Shown: positions 7,838-17,017 of the stretch, piece after piece
How the letters are laid out: the number at the start of each line of letters is the position of its first letter
How positions within the stretch are numbered: the first letter of the stretch is position 1
NCBI GenBank assembly: GCA_947165025.1
Contig: CAMUYQ010000010.1
Location: 1 to 64,000, forward strand
Origin: an uncultured Lachnospiraceae bacterium
Lineage (GTDB): Bacteria > Bacillota > Clostridia > Lachnospirales > Lachnospiraceae
DNA length: 64,000 nucleotides
Direction: 5' to 3'
Translations under genes and position numbers: made by a program
Notes under the pieces: model-generated
What the model saw: only the letters and a program-made list of their open reading frames with translations
What the model was told of the DNA's origin: nothing
The model's database searches: none

Positions 7838-9187
7838 TTATCTGTACGGAACCACGTAGTATTCGGGATCGCTGAATCCCGCCCTGTTCAGTCCCCTGAT
7901 ATAGTTCGATGCTTTTATGTTGTTATCGTCCGAAAACTCCGATGCGAAGATCGTTCTGATCACGCTCTCATTCGCGACGATGTTGTTGTTGCCCATTATG
8001 TATATCCTGTCACCGCACAGGATCGTTCCTTCAAAGTTGACATCGTTGTGTATTATCACGTTTCCCGGAGTTACCACAAGTCCCGTAAAATCACTTGTGA
8101 TGTCCACATCCGCCTGCGAGATGAGCTTTCTGTATTTACCGGTGTACAGCCCGTCATTGTTTGAATCATAGTAGATCGATATCTCGCCGAGACCGTTCAG
8201 TGAAGTATCGATAAGACTTATCGCATCATGATACTCACCAAACGCATCCTCTTCCATCCTGTATGTCGGGATAAAATCTCCGTCAAGCGAATACATCGTA
8301 TTCTTCGAAAATCCTTTGATCTCATTTATCCTCTGAGCGAAGCAGCTTACCGGCATGTTTAACTGCTCAACGATAACAAAGGATCCGTTTATGTTGATAT
8401 CACCCTGACTGATGATCCTGTCAGCACGTACGCCAAGCTGCGTTGCAAGTATATTGATACCGCCGTATGTCCCGGTCTCGCCGTATTCGATCTCCGCATC
8501 ACGCCTTTCGGCATCAGCGTGCTTACCGGCATATATATCACCTATTACCGACGATGTCTTGCCGGTGATGTAAATGCCTTTCTGCGCAACAAGACTGTAT
8601 CTGAACAGTTCGTCATTGCCCGCATGAAACGCTACATCGGGAAACATTATGTTGTAGCTTATCGTATCAGTCCTGCTGCCGGCTATAGGATCGGAACATT
8701 CGATCGTGACATTTCTGATACGGAGTGATGTGATATTTCCGGAATCATCCGTTTCCTTATCAATACCTGTCACACCGCGATCGCTGATCGAAACATCCGC
8801 CTTGCCGGATCTGTGCACAACCTCCGACAGTGTCTCGCATATCTGAGCGCTGTTTTCGCCGAGCTGTTTGATTATCCTGTTGGCGTATCCCTTCCTGAAA
8901 TAATCATCCAGTTCTTTCTCTGACATCGTTGAGTCATCATCCGCTTTTACTACTTCAAGAAGAGCAAAATACTGTTCTTCGCCTTCCGAGTGCGCCATGC
9001 GCGACAGCTCATCCATTATCGCGGCGGATGCAAAGTTGATGTCCTCAACGCTCCTGACGATGCTTCTCTGTGTTGCGGATTCCTTGTACATGGAAAAAGC
9101 GCTTCGCGATACGAGCAGGATGGTCAATGAAAAAAGGATTATCATCAACAGAAGGGCGAATAACCTGACCCAATGATACCTTTTCAT
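7838..9187 (-). CDS. Membrane-anchored PilX-like beta-helix protein (unrecognised family)
   Basis: No named family recognised. The protein (449 aa) has an N-terminal membrane anchor (about residues 8-31) followed by a predicted extracellular part rich in short beta strands. A block at about 215-275 (GDIYAGKH, YGGINILAT, SQGDININGS) closely parallels a block in the 858-aa PilX-like protein of the T4P operon (GNIYGGVH, YGGINVYAT, SKGDINVGGS), so the two are paralogous in this region. It lacks the G-(F/L)-x-LVE prepilin motif, so it is not processed as a pilin and probably stays anchored. A late block (VVTPGNVIIHNDVNFEGTIL) continues the repeat-like beta pattern. It lies just beyond the T4P terminator and has its own weak promoter. 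Confidence 0.6.
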   Translation of the reverse strand: MKRYHWVRLFALLLMIILFSLTILLVSRSAFSMYKESATQRSIVRSVEDINFASAAIMDELSRMAHSEGEEQYFALLEVVKADDDSTMSEKELDDYFRKGYANRIIKQLGENSAQICETLSEVVHRSGKADVSISDRGVTGIDKETDDSGNITSLRIRNVTIECSDPIAGSRTDTISYNIMFPDVAFHAGNDELFRYSLVAQKGIYITGKTSSVIGDIYAGKHADAERRDAEIEYGETGTYGGINILATQLGVRADRIISQGDININGSFVIVEQLNMPVSCFAQRINEIKGFSKNTMYSLDGDFIPTYRMEEDAFGEYHDAISLIDTSLNGLGEISIYYDSNNDGLYTGKYRKLISQADVDITSDFTGLVVTPGNVIIHNDVNFEGTILCGDRIYIMGNNNIVANESVIRTIFASEFSDDNNIKASNYIRGLNRAGFSDPEYYVVPYR

Positions 9188-9194
9188 AACTGAT

Positions 9195-9235
9195 ATATTA
9201 GCCTATTTGTGACAATAGCGCAAGGAAAATGTCAC
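9195..9235 (-). promoter_or_regulatory. Possible promoter and inverted repeat before the 449-aa gene
   Basis: On the minus strand TTGCGC (9223-9218), 17 bp and TAATAT (9200-9195) would start transcription about at the ATG (9187), which has no Shine-Dalgarno sequence. An inverted repeat GTGACA (9209-9214) / TGTCAC (9230-9235) brackets the -35, as an operator would. The -35 match is weak. Confidence 0.35.
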
Positions 9236-9273
9236 TATGTATCGGAAATATTTTGTTTGGGGAGAAAATCAAA

Positions 9274-9305
9274 GATCACCCGCCGCACTGATTGCGGGGG
9301 TGATC
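9274..9305 (-). terminator. Terminator closing the T4P operon
   Basis: GATCACCC (9274-9281) pairs with GGGTGATC (9298-9305), and CCGCA with TGCGG inside it, giving 13 pairs with one bulged G and a 5-nt loop. On the minus strand it is followed by TTTGATTTTCT. It lies 43 bp after the stop of the large secreted-protein gene. Confidence 0.85.
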
Positions 9306-9348
9306 CGTATAATTTGTATTTTTCTTTAACGTTGTTATAATTCCGGTA

Positions 9349-11850
9349 TTACTCAAGATTAAAGAAGTCACGCTTTACGATGCATATCTCATCTTCAACA
9401 TACTTCTCTTCTCCACCGGGGGTGGCCTGTACAAAGACTCTTAAAACGAACCTGTTGTTGGCACCCGTCTTAAAGTTCGGATCCTTCTTAAGATCACTTG
9501 CGATACTTCCCGAATAGGTATATATCTTCAGGTTATGATGCGTAACATCAACGTCCGGCTCACTCGAATCTTCAGGGCTTAACACCACACCGGATCCGCC
9601 TTTGAATTCAAGTGTTTTTGTGATGTCCGTGATATCGTTCGTATCCGGATTGTTCTTTGGCACATACGTGAGCACATCTGAATACGTCCAAGTTCCGCCC
9701 CTGGATTTTGTTTTCTTAAGCACCTGTATCTTCGAGATGTTCTCACTCGTCCTGACGGAGAAATCGATCGGAACGCTTGTGATCGACGGCATCTCATAAT
9801 CGTTGATATACATTACCTTATTGCCGCCGTCATTTTTGTTGACACCGTCACCGTTCTTGATGTTTACCGACAGGAAGAAATACTTCTTGGCTCCGATCCT
9901 TGATTCGGAATGCTCCTCTTCATATTCGCGCTTCTTCTTGCGGTTTGCTACCGCATTCTTAACAAGATCACCCTTAAACGCACCGTTCTCCTGCGAAAAG
10001 CTCTGGTTCTTGTAGGTGCCCTGCTCGGGATCGTTAATTGCACGGTAAGGTCCCCATCCGTAATACTGGAAATAGATCGGCAGATGGCAGTTCTGGTCAC
10101 ACACGCCCTTTTCAAACCACCACCACTTCAGGCATCCGCCCTCAATATCCCAGGGCCATTCTACGCTGTTGTTTTTTCCCGCAAGCTTGTCACCCTGTCT
10201 GTCCCAGGATACACACCTTCTGGCAAATCCCTTTTGCTGTTGTCCGTTATTGTATATCTCGTAATCAACTTCATACCACTTTCCGGAATTATCAGTACTT
10301 ACCATAAAGTTTCCGGTTGACTGATCAATATAGATATAATCGGTCGTGTTTGATTTCGACTTCTTCAGATAACATGTCTTATCGATCTTGTTTCCGTTGT
10401 TGTCAAAATAGAAGCTTGCCGTGTCATCCCAGGAGTCGGTTTTTTCCACCCACGTTCTCGGAAAATCCTGGAACATGTAGCCGTTCTCTGCAGTAAGTCC
10501 GTTGTATCTGTTACTGATCGCCGTTATTGACAAACTGGGGGCGTTCTTTTCATCAGTAACGTATTTCTTCAGGAAATCCATGAACACGCATCTTCCCGAA
10601 CCATACCTTGTACCGTCGGGATCATCGTTTTTATTAACAAGAAACAGCATTGCGATAAGCTTCATGTAGTTCGTGCTTATCTTTCCACCCGTAAACGAAT
10701 CCTTACCGTCGACTATGATCGCACAGTCTTCTTTGACCGCTATTCTGTCATAGATGTCAAGTGTCATCTTAAACGTGGGAAGATCAAGATGAGGCAGATT
10801 ATTCCTGTCAGGAAGCGAGCTCCCCAGTGCCTCCTGGTACAGTGTATAAGCAGCCTGTGCATATGTTCCGTTACCATTGGTCAGATAGATTATATCCGCC
10901 CATTGTATATCGTCATCAGTAACCACCTGATCACTGTTCTTGCTCTTTGCACAGACTCTTGTGCGAAGCGATATCTTGTGATTGTTCTTCCATTCATCAA
11001 GTGTGACTCCGCTTTCCGGCGAGTAAAAGTTCTTAAAGAAAATGTCGTTGTTTGTATATTTTATCTTTCGGTGGCCGCTGACAATGATATCCGTATCCTT
11101 GTCTATTCCGGATGTTTCTTCTTCCATCTGTGCAACGGTCAGATTTGTATCGACCCAGATATAATCATTCTTACGATCGCTGTATAAAGGAGTGTAGTTG
11201 ATATTCTGATTACCCTTAAAAAACTTTGATACCATCCTTGCCTTATGATTGGAACGATCCGTATATGTCGATGAATTCCCCGGTCCGGTCTTTACTTCGG
11301 AATAATACCCATTACCATCTCCGACATATTTATAATACCCGGTGCACGGACCGAATGAAGTTGAAAACGGTACCTTTTCCCCGTCCGAAAACTGTGTCAT
11401 GAAATTTCTGACAGACTGAGGCAGCTCATTCTTGGTGATATTATCATCCGGACCTCCGGTAACCCTGTTGATAAGGGCATCCATCATCGCATGCTTCATC
11501 TCGGGTGTATCGGCGGGAACAGGCTCGTATCCGGAAAGAGAATATCCGAATGTTCCGAGTCCTTCACCGCGTGTGATCTCAAGAATATTAAAGTGATACA
11601 GTCTGTCTGCTGTTTCTATCTCAGCGTCCTCATCGCTCGGTATCTCATAAGATGAATCCGTTCTGCCGCCGTAAATACCGTCGGCAAGGTACTCCTCCAT
11701 CTCATGGTCTTCGTATACTACGTTCATATCACCGCCGGCGTTTGCGATCCACACCGACATGTCAACGGCAGCCATGATAACGACCATCATGCCTGCTACC
11801 GTGTTCTTTATGTACTTTTTTGAAAAGAGTTTTTTAATCATAAGCATCAC
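9349..11850 (-). CDS. Large secreted/anchored protein of the pilus operon, unknown function
   Basis: I cannot assign a family with confidence; it resembles DUF5057-type proteins, which I recall from clostridial surface loci, but that needs a profile search. The 833-aa protein starts with a basic stretch and one membrane segment or signal peptide (about residues 18-38). The mature part is outside the cell: an N-terminal conserved-looking stretch FNILEITRGEGLGTFGY, a long region rich in Asn, Asp, Tyr and Trp with several Cys, and a C-terminal part (about 690-830) with beta-sandwich-like strands. It is the last gene before the T4P terminator and starts 4 bp after the PilW-like gene, so it is translationally close to the minor pilins. 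A tip-associated or accessory adhesin is a reasonable guess only. Confidence 0.6.
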   Translation of the reverse strand: MMLMIKKLFSKKYIKNTVAGMMVVIMAAVDMSVWIANAGGDMNVVYEDHEMEEYLADGIYGGRTDSSYEIPSDEDAEIETADRLYHFNILEITRGEGLGTFGYSLSGYEPVPADTPEMKHAMMDALINRVTGGPDDNITKNELPQSVRNFMTQFSDGEKVPFSTSFGPCTGYYKYVGDGNGYYSEVKTGPGNSSTYTDRSNHKARMVSKFFKGNQNINYTPLYSDRKNDYIWVDTNLTVAQMEEETSGIDKDTDIIVSGHRKIKYTNNDIFFKNFYSPESGVTLDEWKNNHKISLRTRVCAKSKNSDQVVTDDDIQWADIIYLTNGNGTYAQAAYTLYQEALGSSLPDRNNLPHLDLPTFKMTLDIYDRIAVKEDCAIIVDGKDSFTGGKISTNYMKLIAMLFLVNKNDDPDGTRYGSGRCVFMDFLKKYVTDEKNAPSLSITAISNRYNGLTAENGYMFQDFPRTWVEKTDSWDDTASFYFDNNGNKIDKTCYLKKSKSNTTDYIYIDQSTGNFMVSTDNSGKWYEVDYEIYNNGQQQKGFARRCVSWDRQGDKLAGKNNSVEWPWDIEGGCLKWWWFEKGVCDQNCHLPIYFQYYGWGPYRAINDPEQGTYKNQSFSQENGAFKGDLVKNAVANRKKKREYEEEHSESRIGAKKYFFLSVNIKNGDGVNKNDGGNKVMYINDYEMPSITSVPIDFSVRTSENISKIQVLKKTKSRGGTWTYSDVLTYVPKNNPDTNDITDITKTLEFKGGSGVVLSPEDSSEPDVDVTHHNLKIYTYSGSIASDLKKDPNFKTGANNRFVLRVFVQATPGGEEKYVEDEICIVKRDFFNLE

Positions 11851-11853
11851 CCG

Positions 11854-12588
11854 TCACTTCTTAAGCACGTATCTCTTGCCGTCTATCCAGATATCTGCGG
11901 TCACCTGGTTTCTCATGATCGCATTGTCACTTACCTTTTTATTTATCGTTTTACCGGTGCCGTCCTTTTCAAACTCAAGCGATACCTTGACAAGAAGCGG
12001 ATTGATGTATTTGCCCGGTTTCGTTTCGTCGGTATATCCTTCCACTATGCAACTTGATGTTGCAGGTGTTGTATCGATCGTGATATCAAATGCCTTGGCA
12101 TTCTGTCCGAGAAGATACGGTCTCTTGTCACCGGCAGGTGATATGAGCGGCTTAGCCGCTTCTGCCACGGCAAGCGAAGCATCGGTTCCCTCCTGCGTTG
12201 TTCTTCGAAGGTAAATATCAAACTTCCCCGTTTCCGGATCCTTTGTGCCTGACGCAAGCACAACACCCGTAAATACTACCTTGGTGACTGCCCCGGTTGT
12301 TACATTCCTCGTCTCCTCAAACTTCCCGAATCCGGCATACTGCGTCTTGCCGGACTCCTGCTTTATTACAACCCCCGACGATGACATGATCGCATCGAGA
12401 GCCTGATTGACGTTTGTCTGTATCTCATACTGCATGGCTGTATTGACGCTCTCATTATGATAGACTCTGATCGAGTAAGTGATGAGCGCCGCGATCGATG
12501 CGGCAACTATCGCACCGATCGATACGGCAACGATCAGCTCTACAAGCGACAGGCCTTTATTTGATTGTTCACGCCACATCTTCTTCAT
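11854..12588 (-). CDS. PilW-like minor prepilin
   Basis: A type IV prepilin of 244 aa. After a basic leader (about 12 residues) the prepilin peptidase site is KG-LSLVELIVAV, with Glu at +5 of the mature protein, followed by the hydrophobic helix typical of pilins. The rest is a globular beta-rich domain with DIWIDGKRYVLKK at its end. Size and position, after the GspH- and PilX-like genes, match PilW/GspJ-class minor pilins that help prime assembly or form the tip. It begins 6 bp after the preceding gene. Confidence 0.82.
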   Translation of the reverse strand: MKKMWREQSNKGLSLVELIVAVSIGAIVAASIAALITYSIRVYHNESVNTAMQYEIQTNVNQALDAIMSSSGVVIKQESGKTQYAGFGKFEETRNVTTGAVTKVVFTGVVLASGTKDPETGKFDIYLRRTTQEGTDASLAVAEAAKPLISPAGDKRPYLLGQNAKAFDITIDTTPATSSCIVEGYTDETKPGKYINPLLVKVSLEFEKDGTGKTINKKVSDNAIMRNQVTADIWIDGKRYVLKK

Positions 12589-12594
12589 ATAAGA

Positions 12595-13128
12595 TCACTT
12601 TTCCGTGTAATGTCTTCCTGTATTTGCAACAAGAGTAACTACAGCCGTCTTTTCCTGACCGCGCTTTGCCACGGCCTCTATCTCATACAGTCCGTCCGCG
12701 GCAGGCGCACCACCGTATATCTTTTCCAGGCTTCCGTTTGACTTGTTAAACACTATCTCAATATCAGATCCCGCCGAAGCAACTGTAGTTCCGGCAAGTT
12801 TAAGACTGATGAGGACATTTGTGTCTATCGGAACGGTCTTCAGCGTTGTCGAATCCTGTTTGATCTCGATCGTGTTCTGAGAAGAGTCCGTCTTGGTATG
12901 GATGATCATTGTGATAAGTCCGGATTTAGACATAGAAAGCATCCTTGCTTCCGTAAGCTCATCATCTATAAGCACAGCCGCACGCTGAGCATCACGGCTG
13001 AACATCATAGAGACAGAAAGTGCGGCAACGCCAAGCACCACCATCATTATTGCCAGAACGCTGATCAGTTCGACAAGCGTAAAGCCTCTGTTTTTTTTAT
13101 CACGCAGTCCGTCTGTCATATCTGTCAA
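12595..13128 (-). CDS. FimT/GspH-like minor prepilin
   Basis: A 177-aa prepilin with leader and cleavage site NRG-FTLVELISVLAI, Glu at +5, and a hydrophobic N-terminal helix. The region after it (EARMLSMSKSGLITMII) matches the GspH/FimT pattern of a helix followed by a beta sandwich. The gene overlaps the stop of the 858-aa PilX-like gene by 4 bp (ATGA arrangement), implying translational coupling. It is a likely member of the minor-pilin initiation complex. Confidence 0.82.
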   Translation of the reverse strand: MTDMTDGLRDKKNRGFTLVELISVLAIMMVVLGVAALSVSMMFSRDAQRAAVLIDDELTEARMLSMSKSGLITMIIHTKTDSSQNTIEIKQDSTTLKTVPIDTNVLISLKLAGTTVASAGSDIEIVFNKSNGSLEKIYGGAPAADGLYEIEAVAKRGQEKTAVVTLVANTGRHYTEK

Positions 13129-15701
13129 TTACCTTTTGTCCAGTTCTCATAATGCATGAACGAATTGTAGTCAGGATCTATCCGATCTTCCTCCTTGCGG
13201 CTTCCGGGTGTCACGTTATACATTTTAGCACCGTTTTTTGCAAGATATGTGATCAGGAAATTATCCTTGTAAACACTTCCCTTTTCAACAAGTTCCAGCT
13301 CCTTGTCAACCCTGCTCTGGATCAGACCTTTGTTGGATCTGATCTTCGTGGGGTTGCCGGATGTCCCGCCATTTACCGTGATCTTACCCGTTGCCATAAG
13401 TATGCCGTCAACTTCGGCTCCGCCCTGTATCGTGACATTACCGTTAATGAAAGCCGCCCCAGAAAATTTGCCGGTGATCGTATAGGAAGGTGCCACAACA
13501 CACGCACCGTATGGCGCATTTGCAATGTTATCGTCAATATACATCAGATTTCCGGTACTCGTGTTCTTTGACGCAAGCTGATCGACAAGAACAAAGTTAT
13601 CCATCGGAGATTTTATCGGAGCGGCAACAGTTCCGATCTTCCAGTCGGATGCGATCTTAGTCGCCTGAAGGGCGCTTATATCATTGATCTCATCTCTTAG
13701 GGCAAACTTCTCTTTACCGTCAAGAAATACACACAGCATCTGATAACGCGTGAACAGATTTTTCGGATAGGATGCAAATCTCTCAAGTCCGTCGGTGTTA
13801 CTCTTAATACCATAGGTTCCGTTGCTGATATCGTAATTTACTATCGCATTCCTGCCGTAGATCACAGCCGAACTGCCGGTATTTATAACGGCATTCTGAA
13901 GATCAAAATTACCGCTGTATTTGATCGAATCCAGGACCTTACCCCTGAGTCTGTAGGCAGACGGCTGAAGGCCTGTGTCATTAAGATTGGTGGCCGATAT
14001 CACTTCATCAAAGAACGCTGCCTTTGATGATATACACCCATGTGATCCCAGAGTTAATGTTGCGTGGTAGTATTCATCTGCATCTATGTATTTTCCGGAT
14101 CCTCCGGGATCCTTGATCCATTTTTTGTCATTAAATTTCAGATATGCATAATACACATCCTCGCCTTCAACATTTACTTTGTAAGTATCAAATATGTCAT
14201 CAACAACCTGCGTATCTCCCCATGTTTTTGTCGTTTTTACATACGGATATCCGAACCACGTATCAAGCTCCGCACGTGTCTTATTCATCTCCAGCTTCCC
14301 CGACGGCGGAAGGTTGTCTGTAATACAGGGATTTGGACTGTTCATGAAATCGATCGGCACAAGATACAACTGCTGGTTCGGCTGCAGCGCAAGGCTCTCG
14401 GCGCTTGCCGCAACCTTCGGATATCCCGTCGGAACGGTTCCCTTTGACGAAAAGTCAACAAATGCTTTTCCCATAAGGACAAGTGAATTGGCACTTGAAA
14501 GGTCGAGCGTACATTTATTTCCGTTAATGATGATAGCACTGCTGTCGTTATCTATACGGTCAGCCGAATAGTTAAGCGAATTGTTGTCATAAGTATCATT
14601 TCCGGCAAGCGATTTTTCGCTTGAGATAGTCTTATCATTGTATCCGTAATAGTCGCCCTTTATCATCTTAACGGTGCTGTTATTTGCATTAAGTTCCAGA
14701 TCGTTAAGAGCAAAAACATTCGCATTATTTATCGTAATCTTGGGACTGCCGCTTCCCTTCACGGTACGCATCGAATCAAACCATACCGCAGGTATACCGG
14801 ATGATGTGTTCGGGCTTTTGATCGTAAGTGCCGATCCGCTCCCGCCAACATTGATGTCACCCTTTGATACAACATAGTTGCTCAAAAGAGTTACATCGGT
14901 TGCATAAACATTGATACCGCCATACAGGGGAGTATGACCAGCATCGACTGAAGGGTATATTTGATTGTCTTCCGCAAACGGAGTCGGGTGAACGCCACCG
15001 TATATGTTTCCGGTAACCTCAACATGATTGTCTGTATCCGTATCAGTAAAGTACACACCCTGACAGCCTATGATCGCATAGTCCGTCACTTCCGCATTCG
15101 TACCGAGAAAATCAACCGTCGGACAGTCTATGACAATATCGGTTGTGATCGTTGACTGGTATCCTTTTTCATCCGTGGCGGCTACCTTTACGGAAGGAAT
15201 GACAAGCGCATCGTCATAATTTGCAAAATTCATCGTCGTGATCTTATCCGATGTAAGAACACCGGTCTTCAGCCTGTATTGGATCGCACCGGCAGACAGG
15301 ACCTTAACCGAATTGATCCTGTTTGAAACAAGCTTTGTAACGATATATCCGTCGTATGTACTCGCAGTTGCAGTCTTATATTTGTCATAGACACCGTTCA
15401 GGAAATTAATCTGGAATTCCTTTGCGGCTTCATCGGGAGTTGCAAAGGTCGTACCGATCTGTTTGAACGCATCTTCATACTTCTTTCCGGCGATCTTTGC
15501 GGACTCCTGTCCGACGACCGTGAACACATCGGACAGTCCGCGCTCGGCGTAATAGAAATCATCCTTAACCTTTCTGTCTATTCCTTTCATCGACATGTTC
15601 ACCATCGTGGTGCCGAGCAGTATCGATGTAAGTATAGTCACAAAGGCTATGGCAACTATAACAGTTATGAGTGTTGATCCTTTGTTGTTCTTCTTACACA
15701 T
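13125..15701 (-). CDS. Very large PilX-like pilus protein with beta-helix-type body
   Basis: The N-terminus (KKNNKG-STLITVIVAIAF) has a prepilin-type leader and hydrophobic helix but lacks Glu at +5, which is the usual feature of PilX/GspK-class minor pilins. At 858 aa it is roughly four times the normal PilX size. After an N-terminal domain (about 35-200) the chain becomes a series of short Asn/Gly-rich strands (VTGNIYGGVH, GGINVYATDV, SKGDINVGGS, NNANVFALND, ITGKFSGAAFINGNVTIQGG), consistent with a right-handed beta-helix or polymer-forming fold. A block around residues 220-280 is shared with the 449-aa membrane protein nearby. A tip adhesin is a plausible inference. Confidence 0.7.
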   Translation of the reverse strand: MCKKNNKGSTLITVIVAIAFVTILTSILLGTTMVNMSMKGIDRKVKDDFYYAERGLSDVFTVVGQESAKIAGKKYEDAFKQIGTTFATPDEAAKEFQINFLNGVYDKYKTATASTYDGYIVTKLVSNRINSVKVLSAGAIQYRLKTGVLTSDKITTMNFANYDDALVIPSVKVAATDEKGYQSTITTDIVIDCPTVDFLGTNAEVTDYAIIGCQGVYFTDTDTDNHVEVTGNIYGGVHPTPFAEDNQIYPSVDAGHTPLYGGINVYATDVTLLSNYVVSKGDINVGGSGSALTIKSPNTSSGIPAVWFDSMRTVKGSGSPKITINNANVFALNDLELNANNSTVKMIKGDYYGYNDKTISSEKSLAGNDTYDNNSLNYSADRIDNDSSAIIINGNKCTLDLSSANSLVLMGKAFVDFSSKGTVPTGYPKVAASAESLALQPNQQLYLVPIDFMNSPNPCITDNLPPSGKLEMNKTRAELDTWFGYPYVKTTKTWGDTQVVDDIFDTYKVNVEGEDVYYAYLKFNDKKWIKDPGGSGKYIDADEYYHATLTLGSHGCISSKAAFFDEVISATNLNDTGLQPSAYRLRGKVLDSIKYSGNFDLQNAVINTGSSAVIYGRNAIVNYDISNGTYGIKSNTDGLERFASYPKNLFTRYQMLCVFLDGKEKFALRDEINDISALQATKIASDWKIGTVAAPIKSPMDNFVLVDQLASKNTSTGNLMYIDDNIANAPYGACVVAPSYTITGKFSGAAFINGNVTIQGGAEVDGILMATGKITVNGGTSGNPTKIRSNKGLIQSRVDKELELVEKGSVYKDNFLITYLAKNGAKMYNVTPGSRKEEDRIDPDYNSFMHYENWTKGN

Positions 15702-15707
15702 ATCCGT

Positions 15708-17000
15708 TTATTCCCTGACAGCATCTGTTGATGTGATATTGGCATATGACTGTCCGTCTTCGGCTCTTGTCACATCAACCGTGATATCAAATATCCTGTT
15801 CTTACTCTTATTCTCAAGCATCGACCCTTCAGTTGCAGAATCCTTCCCGAGGTTTGTGATCAGCCAGCAGTCTGATGCCGTTACTCTGCCAAATACTTCA
15901 GGAGTCGACGAATCCATATCATCATCGTACTTAATGGCGGAGTTTGCTGTAACATGTATCACACGCGTTCCGGCCTTGTATATATCAACCGTTGTACCGG
16001 ATATATCCTTAAGTTCCGATCCGTCCGCATCATTCTGGCATATCAGGTAAACCCTGTGGGAATCGTCGGTTGAACTGTCATTGACGGTTATTGTCTCGCC
16101 GCTGCTGATACCCCTGTTGTAGAAGATGTAAATGTCATTATCGACCTTCATATAGTTTCCGCTCTTATCCTTCTTGGAAAGATAAGTACCTTTGAAAACT
16201 TCCTTTGAATATTTTGCGGTGTTTCCGGACGAATCCTGGGCTGTATACGTTACCGTACATTTGACTTTTATCTCAGATGTTTCCGCAGCAGCTCCGCTTC
16301 CCTCTTTATCGATGGCTATATCCTTTGACTTGATCGTAAACCTTGCCTCATCAACATCGTGTTCCCTGAAATAGTCAACGGCAGCTACATCGTATTTATT
16401 GATCTCCTTATTCGTCAGAACCGTTTTGGTGTGAGTGTCTATCTCCTCGATGACGGGAAGCTTTATACTGTTCGCATTTGATGCGTTTGTTATCGGTGTA
16501 GACTCATCAGCAGGTACCGCACTGTACGTCGATGTGCGAAGTGTTGCAGTGACATCATATACTTCACCGCTTGTAGCGGTGACTCCGGTCTTAACAAGAA
16601 CATAATACGGAGTCTTTGCCGTACCGCCCTTAAGAAAGATCGGAAGAGACTTGCCGGCCGTAGAAGCCGCACTTTGTGCCGTTGTAAACTTATCGCGCGA
16701 AGTCAGTGCCGCAAACTGTTCATCACTCTTCGATGTTATGGCAACTTCCGTAGTCTCCCCTCCGTTATACTTCTTCTGGAGCTGTTTGATGCCCGAGCTT
16801 TTTATCTCCTCCATAACGGACTCTGCAAGTGAAGTCGCATTCTGGATACGCTGGGCTTTTCCGTTTGTCACAGCCGCAACCGAAAAAGACTTGATAAGAA
16901 CAACGGATGCAAGCGCAAGTATCGCAACAACGATAACGAGTTCCACAAGCGTGAAACCCTTATCATCTACTATGCGCTTTTGTTCTCTGTTATCACTCAT
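15708..17000 (-). CDS. PilV-like minor prepilin, enlarged
   Basis: A 430-aa prepilin with site DKG-FTLVELVIVVAIL, Glu at +5 and a hydrophobic helix (about residues 17-40). The following pattern ATSLAESVMEEIKSSG is typical of PilV/GspI proteins. The globular part (about 120-430) is beta-rich and more than twice the normal length, with a large Ser/Thr/Asp-rich insertion. It begins 17 bp after pilO and ends 6 bp before the PilX-like gene, so it belongs to the minor-pilin set. Confidence 0.8.
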   Translation of the reverse strand: MSDNREQKRIVDDKGFTLVELVIVVAILALASVVLIKSFSVAAVTNGKAQRIQNATSLAESVMEEIKSSGIKQLQKKYNGGETTEVAITSKSDEQFAALTSRDKFTTAQSAASTAGKSLPIFLKGGTAKTPYYVLVKTGVTATSGEVYDVTATLRTSTYSAVPADESTPITNASNANSIKLPVIEEIDTHTKTVLTNKEINKYDVAAVDYFREHDVDEARFTIKSKDIAIDKEGSGAAAETSEIKVKCTVTYTAQDSSGNTAKYSKEVFKGTYLSKKDKSGNYMKVDNDIYIFYNRGISSGETITVNDSSTDDSHRVYLICQNDADGSELKDISGTTVDIYKAGTRVIHVTANSAIKYDDDMDSSTPEVFGRVTASDCWLITNLGKDSATEGSMLENKSKNRIFDITVDVTRAEDGQSYANITSTDAVRE

Positions 17001-17017
17001 CTGCCATCAGGCTCCGT

